18,383 nt of DNA from Nitrospiraceae bacterium UBA6898 (GCA_002448975.1 DKBO01000130.1:22168-40550), one strand, 5' to 3'. Positions 1 through 8,176 are shown, numbered from the stretch's first letter. Made by a program: numbers and translations. Notes: generated by a model from the letters alone, not told the origin.

Positions 1-1931
1 AAGATTTTAATCTCTGACCCTTTCCAGTCGGGATGTCCGAAAATAATATATGCCATAATAACCATGAGCGAGGCATTTTCATAATCGCCCTGACTTAACC
101 ATACATGTATTTCCTTTTTATACCCAAAAGCACGATCAGACGATGCGAGAACGCAAATATCAAAACCAGCTGAAGCAATTAAGGCATAATTTTCCGTGAT
201 ACGATTGATGTCCTCATCAGGGGCATCCTTGTTGAATTCAAAAAGAACCATATTGTTCTCTTTGCCAGATATTCCCGGCAACTGAATTATCTGAGTAACC
301 GCAGTGGTAAAGGAAGGGCTGACGATAGTATCAACGTAAACATTGCTGTCGCTTAAATCAGCCAAGTGAATAAGCCGAGCAAGTGTGGCTTTGCTATTAT
401 CCGCCATTGCCTTCGAAAAGTACCCCTTAATAAAATGAATATATGTCCCAAAACCATACCGGTGAGAAATCCATCTCAGGATATCGAAAGCTGCCAATCG
501 GTGAAACGAAGCTTCTGTTATACATATAACCGAAGGGCGCCAACTGTCAGTCCCATGTTTTCTTGACCCTTGAAGAAAAACGTGAATCTGGCGGCTCATC
601 TGAAATATTGCACCTTGAACCACTTTCGACAGACCTCTTTTCTCATGATTGAACTTCATTAGTACAAAATAAAGAATAACCATCAATGTAATGGCAAGCA
701 CTGCATATCCAAAGTTCATTTTAAACATAAGCCAACCACACATAGCCGCTCCGAACAAGGATATGTACCAGCGAGACTTGAATGTAGGGCGATATGACGG
801 GTCAGCCGCAAAATGCTCTATAAATGAAATCAGGCAAATGGCGCCATAGGTCACCATGAAGAACATGGATATGACCTGTGCTACAAAATCCACATCTCCA
901 AGAATTACAAAGACTAAGGCAATTACGGTAACGACAACTGAGGCATTGAATGGCTCGTTTTTGTTGCCCTTTCCCTTAGCAAGCCACTTACCCCAGCCTT
1001 TAACAGGTATGACTGCATCTTCCCCTATAGCCTGGAGTGTGCGTGGGGCAACAAGTATCGAACCCAATGCGGAAGATATGGTTGCTGCTGCCAGCCCAAG
1101 AGGAATAATAGGTCCCCAGGTGGCTATCTTGCTCATTACGAGCTGGTCAGTGGCAAGATTCTCCGGTGAGGCTGAAACTGCTAGCTTGTATGCAATGAGA
1201 ATGTATATAACCATCCCAGAAAATGTCGCCAGCAATGTGCCCAATGGGATGGACTTCTGTGGATTTCTAAGGTCACCTGAAAGCCCGACCCCAGCGGTCA
1301 TGCCCGTGAAGGCTGGGAAACATATTGCAAAAACCAGAAAGAACGAATCTGGATTATCCACAGTTTTCAGAAGAATTTGAAAGTCTGCTGATTCGGCATA
1401 ACCTGTATTGCCGGCAAAAAACATCGCTAAAGATACAAACAGTGTGGCTACAACGATATAGAGCAGCTTTACCCCCAAGTCTGCCCCTTTCCATAACACT
1501 ACGGCTGATAACATGATAGTTGCGGGAATGGTTATCAGGCGTTTGTCTGGAAGTACTATGTGATAATTTGTCGCTATCCATTTCAGTAATGGAACAAAGG
1601 ACTCACCAAATGCTATAACATAAAACGCTACGCTGATAGCCTGAGAGAGAAACAGAGAAATGCCGATGGTCGCACCGATAATAAGACCAAAGGACCTTGA
1701 GATAATATAATATTCGCCTCCACCCTGGACTCTCTGGTTTGTTGCTATTTCGGCAATTGACATAGCCGTTGGTATGGTTACAAGATGACCAATTAAAATA
1801 ATTATCAGCGTTCCGAAAAAACCAATGTTTCCAACCGCATATCCGAAACGCAAAAACATGATTGCCCCAAGAATGGTGGATATTGCCGTAAGAAATACGG
1901 GTGCAGTACCGAATTTATTGGATGACGACAT
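1..1931 (-). CDS. Cation-chloride cotransporter (SLC12-like, APC superfamily), C-terminus cut by window edge
   Basis: Open frame of 643 codons with no stop from the ATG at 1931 to the left edge. It encodes a polytopic inner-membrane transporter followed by a soluble C-terminal domain. The sequence matches the eukaryotic Na-K-Cl/K-Cl cotransporter family closely at its signature sites: GGGEYYIISRSFG (about residues 70-82) and FPAFTGMTAGVGLSGDL (about 205-221, followed by RNPQKSIP). Roughly the first 430 residues hold the 12-helix LeuT-type core. The tail ends at the edge with HPDWKGSEIKI, which corresponds to the W-(K/R)-G-x-(K/E)-(I/L) strand late in the CCC C-terminal domain, so perhaps 80-100 residues are missing. 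The role inferred from the family is electroneutral K+ and/or Na+ cotransport with Cl-; the ion set cannot be read from the sequence. The region is AT-richer than the genes to its right. Family assignment is secure, the substrate is not. Confidence 0.88.
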   Translation of the reverse strand, partial: MSSSNKFGTAPVFLTAISTILGAIMFLRFGYAVGNIGFFGTLIIILIGHLVTIPTAMSIAEIATNQRVQGGGEYYIISRSFGLIIGATIGISLFLSQAISVAFYVIAFGESFVPLLKWIATNYHIVLPDKRLITIPATIMLSAVVLWKGADLGVKLLYIVVATLFVSLAMFFAGNTGYAESADFQILLKTVDNPDSFFLVFAICFPAFTGMTAGVGLSGDLRNPQKSIPLGTLLATFSGMVIYILIAYKLAVSASPENLATDQLVMSKIATWGPIIPLGLAAATISSALGSILVAPRTLQAIGEDAVIPVKGWGKWLAKGKGNKNEPFNASVVVTVIALVFVILGDVDFVAQVISMFFMVTYGAICLISFIEHFAADPSYRPTFKSRWYISLFGAAMCGWLMFKMNFGYAVLAITLMVILYFVLMKFNHEKRGLSKVVQGAIFQMSRQIHVFLQGSRKHGTDSWRPSVICITEASFHRLAAFDILRWISHRYGFGTYIHFIKGYFSKAMADNSKATLARLIHLADLSDSNVYVDTIVSPSFTTAVTQIIQLPGISGKENNMVLFEFNKDAPDEDINRITENYALIASAGFDICVLASSDRAFGYKKEIHVWLSQGDYENASLMVIMAYIIFGHPDWKGSEIKI

Positions 1932-1980
1932 ATGAATTTTCTTCAATACCTTTCTAACTCTTTAATGCAGTCTATTCAAT

Positions 1981-2008
1981 GCTATATCAGCGACTGAGAA
2001 AGAGTCAA
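1981..2008 (-). promoter_or_regulatory. Candidate sigma-70 promoter of the CCC gene
   Basis: On the minus strand TTGACT (2003-2008) is followed by a 16-base spacer and TATAGC (1981-1986). Matches to TTGACA/TATAAT are 5 of 6 and 4 of 6. It would place the transcript start near 1974, giving a leader of about 43 bases before the ATG at 1931. The ribosome site is weak (GAAGAAA about 8 bases upstream). Sequence match only. Confidence 0.4.
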
Positions 2009-2278
2009 TGAGGGTTATTATTCCTTATATTTCATCATGTTAACATTGGATCCTCTTGCCTTCCGCACGACCAATTCAGCTAGACAGAGGGGCTTTCATT
2101 TTTCCTCAGTGCTCAAGAAAATGACAGGCATAGATGGAAATATTAACAATTCTCAATTGGGATAGAGGCGCGAATATGAAGGTCTCTTTGAGGGAAAGAA
2201 ATCTCAATGTTAAGCTCTCTGGACTTCTTCACAAAATCACGGCTTAGAGAAGATTAACCTGCCAATATGTGTTACATG

Positions 2279-2295
2279 AAAAAACCGCCCGGTTC
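2279..2295 (-). terminator. Weak candidate Rho-independent terminator
   Basis: Read on the minus strand, a GAACC/GGTTT stem (one G-U pair) with a 4-base GGGC loop runs into a T tract. It lies about 220 bases downstream of the mscS stop, the right strand to end that operon. The stem is short, so this is only a possibility. Confidence 0.25.
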
Positions 2296-2514
2296 AGGCA
2301 TATCGCAGGGACAAAATAGTGGACTGCAGCAGTATTTGAAGATGGATTGGCGTAGGAAGGCCAAGGAGGTCGCGGCCCGAGGAAGACTGTATACAGGCAT
2401 CTGATGAAAGTGCGAAAGACGCTTGACGACATCAAATACTTCCTTCACCCTTCATCAGTAAGACTCCCGCTCGGCTAGCCGCAGGGCATCAGTAACGTGC
2501 TGCCGGAAGCTATA

Positions 2515-3438
2515 CTATAGGCGCTTCTCCGGTAATGGGGGTTGCTGCAGCCGGACATCTATTGCCGGCGCCCCTACAAGATGGACCGTTGTCGAAGCGA
2601 TCGAAACGCGGCCTCCGGTCTTGGCGAACTCGTCAAGTATCAGGGTAAAGAGACGGTCTTTTACCAGTCTTCGCTTCTTGAAATCAACAACATAGCGGAT
2701 GGAGAATTCGAGCCAGTTATCGGTTACCACGAGGGTTACTGTGGGCTCGATCTGCGCGTCTTCGATCCGGTATTTGGTGACCATCTCATCCCATGATTTC
2801 CGTGCGGACGGGATATGTTTTCCTACCGTGTCCCGGGCTGCCTGTTCGAGGATCGTGCGCGCCAGCGCATGGTCGCTGCCGTGCTTGACCGGCACCGTGA
2901 TTTCATCCCAGAGGAACGGAAAATCACCCGAGTAGTTGTAGACCGGTTCTTTGAAGACAAAGCTGTTGGCGACACGCACGATCCTGCCGGTATACAGATC
3001 GGACTTCACCCATTCACCGCATTCCATGATCGTGGTCCGAAGCACGCCGATATCGATTACATCTCCCTTGATGCCACCCAGCTGCACCCGGTCGCCGATC
3101 CGGTAAAAACTGCTGAACGACACCGCAGCCCATCCCGCAATGCTGGCGATGATCTCCTGAAGAGCAAACGCAACACCTGCTCCCGCAACGCCAAAGACAA
3201 CCGTGAATTTGCTGATCCGTTCGCTCAAAACAGAGCCCAGGATGAGTATGCCCAGCGCATAGCCGAAAAAGGTGATATATTTCCGCGCATAGTACCGGGC
3301 ATCGGTATCCCTGATGCGCGTTGTCAGGTAGCGCCTCAGTAAACCAACCGATACGATCAGTATGCCCAGGAGCGAGAGCGGGTAGACGATCGCGATCGGT
3401 GCTATTCCGGAAAAAATCTTTTCAAGGAATTCCTTCAT
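2515..3438 (-). CDS. MscS-family small-conductance mechanosensitive channel
   Basis: 307 residues from the ATG at 3438. I prefer this start over longer in-frame ones because it overlaps the stop of the upstream DUF389 gene by four bases (ATGA), a typical translational coupling. Three membrane segments are visible: about 13-34, 52-71 and the pore helix at about 78-105. The pore helix has the small-residue pattern VFGVAGAGVAFALQEII typical of MscS TM3. The beta domain follows: FYRIGDRVQLGGIKGDVIDIG (about 111-131, written FYRIGDRV then GDVIDIG) and then RVANSFVF. A mixed alpha/beta C-terminal domain completes the fold, about residues 175-290. The protein is expected to form a homoheptamer that opens under membrane tension and releases ions during hypo-osmotic shock. 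The last 20 residues are Pro/Leu-rich. A second MscS gene begins at 18160 on the other strand. Confidence 0.92.
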   Translation of the reverse strand: MKEFLEKIFSGIAPIAIVYPLSLLGILIVSVGLLRRYLTTRIRDTDARYYARKYITFFGYALGILILGSVLSERISKFTVVFGVAGAGVAFALQEIIASIAGWAAVSFSSFYRIGDRVQLGGIKGDVIDIGVLRTTIMECGEWVKSDLYTGRIVRVANSFVFKEPVYNYSGDFPFLWDEITVPVKHGSDHALARTILEQAARDTVGKHIPSARKSWDEMVTKYRIEDAQIEPTVTLVVTDNWLEFSIRYVVDFKKRRLVKDRLFTLILDEFAKTGGRVSIASTTVHLVGAPAIDVRLQQPPLPEKRL

Positions 3439-5096
3439 GATTTCCTGTTGGTTGTGGATACCGATATCTTGACCGCAGGCGCTTCGATCTTCCTGCTCTT
3501 TATCACGGTGGAATGAATGGCCTCCCGCGGGATGCCGCACTCGGCAACAAGGACATCCTCGACCGACCTGATCCGCTGGTCCGCCAGTTTGCTGAGCTTC
3601 GTCCGATCGTCATATGTCCCCGTATATGCCTCGACCAAGACCGTGAGCGCGGAGGCATTCGCTGCAATATCATTCAGCCCCGTCAGGGTCTGCTTCATCT
3701 CGGGGGTAATGGTCGTTTCTCCCTTCCGGAAGATCAGAAGCGGAACAAAGGGAACCGTCTCGACCGTAAGATCGACGGGCATATTGAGATCGGTTGCGAG
3801 AATCCTCTTCAGCCAGAGGGTTTCCTCTTCAGAGAGCGGAGTATCACGCATGATCTTCATCTGCATGGATACCTTGAGAGATTTATCGTGGAAACTGACA
3901 TAAAAATCTGCAATCGATGACGGCGCTATAACTTTTTCAATCTTCTCCGTCGACTGTCGAATGACGGCAAGGGTGCCCTCGCGCGAACTCCTGATGACCT
4001 CGACCGGAGAACGGGATGGAGCGATCGCCGGTTCGAAAACGGTCTTGACTTTGGGCTCCTTGAGGCCGCCGGGTTGCACCTGAATCTGTTCCAGATACAG
4101 TTTTACATCCCTGCCAAGCGAGGTCCTGAGCTTTTGTTCCACCGTCGCGACCTCGTCTTCCTTCAGGTAAGCCACGGCGTTGAGGACAGAATTGACGGTA
4201 AGGCCGCCGTCCTTACGGACACTATAACTGAATGAAGTCAGATCGGTTTTGCCCTCACGGTTCAGGGCTTCTTTCAGGGTGGTTTCAATTTGGCCCCGCA
4301 ACCGCACGGAAGCGATCGACTGGTGCAGGGTATAGACGAGCGGAATGGAGATCAGGATCAGGACGAGGCTCAGCGCGCTGACCCGTTTCTTCAGCTGGGC
4401 GCGATTCTCCTCCGCGACGACTGACGGTCTGAATCCGTAGATGAAAAATACCAGGCAGGTTGAGATGATAATCGCCACGAAGTTCGTAAAGAAAAGAAAA
4501 AAGCCGCCCATGAATATGCGGTAATTGCCCGTGCCGATGCCGAAGCCGGCAACGCTCAGCGGCGGTATGACCGCGGTGGCGATAGCAACGCCAGGTACGA
4601 TCGTCAGATAATTCTTCTTCGTACAGAGTGCGGCTGCACCGGCCAGTCCCGCCAGCAATGCGATGATCAGGTCATAGAGATTGGGACGGGTCCGGGCGAG
4701 GATCTCGGTCGTTATGTCCTTTAGAGAAGAGAGATAGGTCGCAATCGTAGCAGTAATCAGGGTCAGTCCGACACCGAAGGCTATCTTTCGCAGCGATTTT
4801 TCCCAGATAAACTTGTCACCGGTTATAAAGGCAAAGCCGATATTGAGTATAGGGGACATAAGCGGTGAGATCAGCATGGCCCCGATGATGACCGGGGCGC
4901 TGTTCGTGATCAGCCCGCTTAAGGCAATGAGGTTTGCGATGATGATCAGCAGGAAATAGGACGAAGAGATGTCTGACTCGAGGTAGATGTCTTTCAGCAC
5001 AGCATTGTTGTCAACCAGAGATGCCTTCTTGTTAAGCCACCGCTTCACAAGAAAGACCAACCGCGCAAGAACTTTCGAAGATTTCATGGCAGTCAT
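3435..5096 (-). CDS. DUF389 integral membrane protein with OmpA-like C-terminal domain
   Basis: 553 residues. Residues about 45-260 form the hydrophobic DUF389 core (TIGR00341/TIGR00271-type): LIALSGLITNSAPVIIGAML (about 56-75), SPLMSPILNIG, then GVAIATAVIPPLSVAGFGIG (about 169-188). There are seven or eight membrane helices, the last at about 241-257. A roughly 190-residue soluble stretch follows, then a tail (about 450-547) resembling an OmpA/MotB peptidoglycan-binding domain: a TPEMKQTL helix start, an AYTGTYDD turn where OmpA has the G-H-T-D loop, and KLADQRIRSVEDVLV followed by GIP. The function of DUF389 proteins is unknown. The overlap with mscS implies joint expression, and the tail suggests cell-wall contact. 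The ATG at 5096 has no clear ribosome site; the ATG at 5087 is an alternative start three codons in. Confidence 0.85.
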   Translation of the reverse strand: MTAMKSSKVLARLVFLVKRWLNKKASLVDNNAVLKDIYLESDISSSYFLLIIIANLIALSGLITNSAPVIIGAMLISPLMSPILNIGFAFITGDKFIWEKSLRKIAFGVGLTLITATIATYLSSLKDITTEILARTRPNLYDLIIALLAGLAGAAALCTKKNYLTIVPGVAIATAVIPPLSVAGFGIGTGNYRIFMGGFFLFFTNFVAIIISTCLVFFIYGFRPSVVAEENRAQLKKRVSALSLVLILISIPLVYTLHQSIASVRLRGQIETTLKEALNREGKTDLTSFSYSVRKDGGLTVNSVLNAVAYLKEDEVATVEQKLRTSLGRDVKLYLEQIQVQPGGLKEPKVKTVFEPAIAPSRSPVEVIRSSREGTLAVIRQSTEKIEKVIAPSSIADFYVSFHDKSLKVSMQMKIMRDTPLSEEETLWLKRILATDLNMPVDLTVETVPFVPLLIFRKGETTITPEMKQTLTGLNDIAANASALTVLVEAYTGTYDDRTKLSKLADQRIRSVEDVLVAECGIPREAIHSTVIKSRKIEAPAVKISVSTTNRKS

Positions 5097-5174
5097 TATA
5101 CGTCAAACAGAGGGGTATTGCTATGGAGCCGGGAAGCTCCCACCAAACAGAAAAGAACTGAAAGGACAGCGAAA

Positions 5175-5375
5175 TTATGCGATTAACAGCACCTGGATAT
5201 CCATGACGTTCGTTCCGGTCGGGCCAGTGATCAGCAGATCGGCCGTCTTTTGTATGAACGTATAGGAATCGTTAGAACCAAGATATGCGGCAGCATCCAG
5301 ACCTTTTTCTGCGGCCTTCTGCAAGGCCGCTCTGTCAACGACTGCAGCTTTCTCCGTTGCATGACAGTTCCCCAC
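5175..5375 (-). pseudogene. Truncated duplicate of the glycerate 2-kinase C-terminus
   Basis: The open frame ends with the same C-terminus as the intact glycerate kinase at 9059-10369. It reads EKGLDAAAYLGSNDSYTF and then TGPTGTNVMDIQVLL, against EKGLDAAAYLASNDSYTF and TGPTGTNVMDIQVII. At DNA level 5190-5323 aligns without gaps to 9077-9210; a hand count gives about 14 differences in 134 bases. Homology fades near 5345, so only about the last 55 residues of a 436-residue enzyme remain, without the N-terminal catalytic domain. The GTG at 5375 has no ribosome site. It lies 18 bases downstream of the exosortase stop. I read it as a non-functional scar left by the duplication or insertion that placed the exosortase cassette here. 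Confidence 0.8.
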
Positions 5376-5393
5376 GCCTGAAAGGCTGCGCTT

Positions 5394-6413
5394 CTACGCA
5401 TGAGATGAGTTGTTTTTTGAGGAGGGCTCTGCACGGAATATCTTCATAACCAGCAGCCAGACCAACATTGGCGCGATAAATGTTGACATGACTATGCACC
5501 AGACAATCACGGAGTGAATTTCGGGCCCTGCGGTGACCTCCAGCAGCCAGTCCAGTAGGATGATCAGCAGATGCTGAGCAATCAGGAGGAGGGCCGCTGC
5601 AGATAGCCGTTGCAGGAATAACTTCTTTTGTGACCAGACAAAGGTGAGGGATGCGATAGGAAGAAGCAGTGCTGCGTTCAGGACGTAAAGAGTTGTCTTG
5701 CTGTAGATTACCGTATTGCCAACCACGTAGCCGATAAGCTTGCCGTCGGCTATGACCTTCTGCGGCACGTCAACGAGCACGGATACTATAGGGAAGAGGA
5801 CGTTCGAAAGAGCTGCCAGCAGGGAAATATACGTCTCCAGAAGTCTTGTCGCCAGCCAGAAAGAAAGCGATGCTGTGGCGAGTACAGCGAAAAGAAGAAC
5901 GATGATCCTACGCGAGAGCATCCGCCTTCCATTAACCCAGAGCATCCAGAGGAGTATAACGGAGAGGGCAAACATTCCCTGCCAGAGATACTCATGGACG
6001 AAGGTGAAGACATCGCTGTAGTAGCGGCCGATGAATCCGATGATGCCGATCCTGAACATATTGAGCAGGAAGATCAGCAGGATGCCGAGGAAAATTCCTG
6101 CGGCGCGATATGACACGGTATGGCTGCGGAATGCCAGCACACCGGCGATATAAATGATCATATAGTGCAGCGCCGTGCACTCCAGGACGATCTCCATGGC
6201 AAAGCCCACGAATGTCAACTGGGTTCCCGAGCAGGCAACTTGGGTAGTGAAGATCCCCCAGAGAGCGGCTATCGCAGATGCAGTAAACTCCCGAAATGCC
6301 AGCAGAGCGCTGCGGTTCATTTCGAGCACGCCGGCGAAAATGCTGATATACAGCACGAACAGGCCAATGAAGCCCCACTCGATGGTTATGGGCCTCTTCT
6401 CAGCGAGCTGCAC
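5394..6413 (-). CDS. Exosortase/archaeosortase family protein with extended C-terminus
   Basis: 339 residues, almost entirely hydrophobic. The exosortase triad is visible in the correct order and membrane context: Cys79 in LECTALHY, Arg121 in NMFRIGIIG, His140 in FVHEYLWQG. Family members are inner-membrane cysteine transpeptidase-like enzymes that cut substrates at a C-terminal sorting signal, apparently passing them to a surface anchor. The exosortase core ends near residue 165. Residues about 168-325 add several further membrane helices not found in minimal enzymes such as XrtH. The start is the GTG at 6413, preceded by GGGAG at a 6-base spacing. The only candidate substrate in view is the next gene upstream (6623-8176), so this looks like a dedicated pair. 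The subfamily is not certain: the substrate motif is IPTL-like but not identical. Confidence 0.85.
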   Translation of the reverse strand: MQLAEKRPITIEWGFIGLFVLYISIFAGVLEMNRSALLAFREFTASAIAALWGIFTTQVACSGTQLTFVGFAMEIVLECTALHYMIIYIAGVLAFRSHTVSYRAAGIFLGILLIFLLNMFRIGIIGFIGRYYSDVFTFVHEYLWQGMFALSVILLWMLWVNGRRMLSRRIIVLLFAVLATASLSFWLATRLLETYISLLAALSNVLFPIVSVLVDVPQKVIADGKLIGYVVGNTVIYSKTTLYVLNAALLLPIASLTFVWSQKKLFLQRLSAAALLLIAQHLLIILLDWLLEVTAGPEIHSVIVWCIVMSTFIAPMLVWLLVMKIFRAEPSSKNNSSHA

Positions 6414-6530
6414 TGCAAACTCCCGAATAGCGGCCCGGTCGAGCCCTTATCACCAGTTTGTCCCGGAATGGTTAACGCAGCTTAAGTTCAACGGTAACCG
6501 CCAGTTACAGCTACGGGACACCGGCCGACG

Positions 6531-6559
6531 GCGCAGCAGCGCCTTGGGGCCTGCTGCGC
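6531..6559. repeat. Perfect 9-bp inverted repeat between surface-protein and exosortase genes
   Basis: GCGCAGCAG (6531-6539) and CTGCTGCGC (6551-6559) are perfect reverse complements around an 11-base loop. An overlapping GGCGC/GCGCC pairing is also possible on the minus-strand RNA. The hairpin lies about 65 bases after the substrate stop and about 118 bases before the exosortase start. No T tract follows on either strand, so it is not a standard intrinsic terminator. It could slow 3' decay of the substrate mRNA or lower exosortase expression; this is inference. Confidence 0.5.
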
Positions 6560-6622
6560 TGACGACAGATGTCTTGCACTCTTTGTATGCCTCATATCTC
6601 AAATTCCTCTGGTGCTACCGGC

Positions 6623-8176
6623 TCAGAAAGCCGACTTCCCCTGTTTTCTGCGCCACACCAGGCCATATGTGATTATGCCCACAATAACCATAATAAACAG
6701 AGGCCAGTTGCCGACAGGAACTGCTGGCGGCGTGCCGTCATTGTCCGTATTGGTGACGGACACATCGGATGCGTTCAGCCCGCTATAGTTCCCATCCGCT
6801 GAGGTCGCAGCAGCCGTGACAATCGTATAGGAAATATTTCCATCGACGGTTAGATCATCGACGCCGGTTACGGTCACGCTCAGCGGTGAACTCCAATTGC
6901 CTGTGGTGAAGGTTATTGACGATGGGGAGACAGTCCCCTCTGTCGTGTCAGAACTGCTGAGGCCGATGGTCACATTGGCAGTTGGTGCCGAATCGAGAAC
7001 GATGGTAAAGGTAGCCGTGCCTCCTGCCTCTGTCGTTGTCAAACCGCTGGTAGGGTTTACTGTGATGCCGGGCGAGCCTGCAACATCATTGTCTATATTT
7101 GTTACTGACACATCAGAAGCGTCCAACCCGCTATAGTTGCTATCTGTCGAGGTGGCTGCGGCGGTGACAATTGTGTAGGAGACGTTGCCGTCAACCACTG
7201 CATCGTCAACTCCGGTTACCGTCACGGTCTGGGGTGTATTCCAGTTTGCGGTGGTGAAGGTGACCGAGGAAGGCGCCACCGTCCCTTCCGCTGTATTGGA
7301 GCTGCTGAGGCCGATCGTGACATTGGCGGTGGGAGCCGAGTCAAGAACTATGGTAAAGGTGTCGCTGCCTCCTGCTTCGGTGGTTGTCAGTCCGCTCGTC
7401 GGATTTACAGTAATGCCGGCGGGGGCTGTAGCCGACGATGGGTTCAGCGAAAAAGCAACCATCGAACCACGGTTGGTTGCCGTGCTTGTATCTGTTGTGT
7501 TGACTGAAAGTCCGGTAATGGCGGTGATGGCATCCCGATATCCGGCTGTCACACGGTTGCTGGCAGCGCCGAAGTCAAAGAATTCCGTCCAGGTCCCACC
7601 GTTGGTCGGTGGATTAAAGGTATCATTTACTCCATTGTCGCTGTTCGAATTCTGGATGTAGGCAGCCCTGCCTCCATCAGGAACGACGATAACGGGGGCA
7701 GGAGCTGCACCGCTGCTCGAGTCGGTCGCGTCAAAACTGTATATGGGACTGCTCTGATCAACGCCACCGAAGGTAACAACAGAAACTGTGGGACTACTGC
7801 CGGTAGCAGCGGAGACGTCCATGTTCTCACCAGAACCATCACCGATCACGCGGTACCATGCGGATGCCATATTATTGTTGATCCCCGTGTTTTCAGCCAG
7901 CAGTGTTGCCGCGGTACCACCGATGGTCACAGATGTTGTTGATGAATCAGCCGTGACAAAGGCAACAACGACCCTGTTCGTACCATTTGGTGCCGTATAG
8001 GCCAGAGCTGAACCGTCAACGGCAGTTCCGTAGGAGAGGACATTCACTGCGGCCTCCGCCTGACCAGTGGTATACAACCCCATAAAACAACATATACTTA
8101 AAACAGCTATGATGACCATCCCAAGGCTGATCCGGCTTGTGTATCCTGCATCCGGCATATGGTCGTTTGCATTCAT
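6623..8176 (-). CDS. Secreted surface protein with Calx-beta-like repeats and exosortase sorting signal
   Basis: 517 residues. An N-terminal signal peptide (hydrophobic about 18-35, likely cleaved after GQAEA near residue 42) leads into a beta-rich domain of about 200 residues. Two tandem repeats follow, from residue 254 and residue 370, each beginning GITVNPTSGLTTTEAGG and containing NVTIGLSSS, then VTVTGVDD and SYTIVTAAATS. They resemble the Calx-beta-like repeats of adhesins. The C-terminus is a three-part sorting signal: VPVGNWPLF (486-494), a helix to about 508, then WRRK. This recalls IPTL-CTERM (P-T-L-S-E-W) but with one residue fewer between Pro and Trp. The start is well supported by AAGGAGG seven bases before the ATG. 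Presumed to be exported, cut by the neighbouring exosortase and displayed or released at the surface. Composition is Thr/Ser/Val/Gly-rich with few charges. Confidence 0.87.
   Translation of the reverse strand: MNANDHMPDAGYTSRISLGMVIIAVLSICCFMGLYTTGQAEAAVNVLSYGTAVDGSALAYTAPNGTNRVVVAFVTADSSTTSVTIGGTAATLLAENTGINNNMASAWYRVIGDGSGENMDVSAATGSSPTVSVVTFGGVDQSSPIYSFDATDSSSGAAPAPVIVVPDGGRAAYIQNSNSDNGVNDTFNPPTNGGTWTEFFDFGAASNRVTAGYRDAITAITGLSVNTTDTSTATNRGSMVAFSLNPSSATAPAGITVNPTSGLTTTEAGGSDTFTIVLDSAPTANVTIGLSSSNTAEGTVAPSSVTFTTANWNTPQTVTVTGVDDAVVDGNVSYTIVTAAATSTDSNYSGLDASDVSVTNIDNDVAGSPGITVNPTSGLTTTEAGGTATFTIVLDSAPTANVTIGLSSSDTTEGTVSPSSITFTTGNWSSPLSVTVTGVDDLTVDGNISYTIVTAAATSADGNYSGLNASDVSVTNTDNDGTPPAVPVGNWPLFIMVIVGIITYGLVWRRKQGKSAF
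6734..7417 (-). repeat. Two tandem in-gene repeats of about 348 bases
   Basis: Repeat unit 1 (residues 254-369, bases 7070-7417) and unit 2 (residues 370-481, bases 6734-7069) of the surface protein have a period of 116 codons. Long stretches are identical in protein, for example TFTIVLDSAPTANVTIGLSS. DNA differs mainly at third positions, so the duplication is not very recent. Such repeats can change copy number by recombination. Confidence 0.85.

Larger units (their letters stand above)
1932..2514. other. Intergenic stretch without a convincing gene
   Basis: 583 bases between the start of the CCC gene and the stop of mscS. The right half holds short plus-strand reading frames, ending at the TGA at 2402-2404 and running from the ATG at 2404 to the TAG at 2476-2478. 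They show Lys/Arg-rich peptides such as MDWRRKAKEVAARG and MKVRKTLDDIKYFL, joined by a TGATG overlap. They have no ribosome site and I recognise no family, so they may be remnants of a decayed gene. I see no tRNA, insertion-sequence ends or riboswitch here. Confidence 0.5.

Noticed and set aside
856..1380. 174-codon plus-strand open frame inside the CCC gene
   Set aside because: It is the antisense shadow of a well-conserved transporter frame; it has no ribosome site and no known motif.
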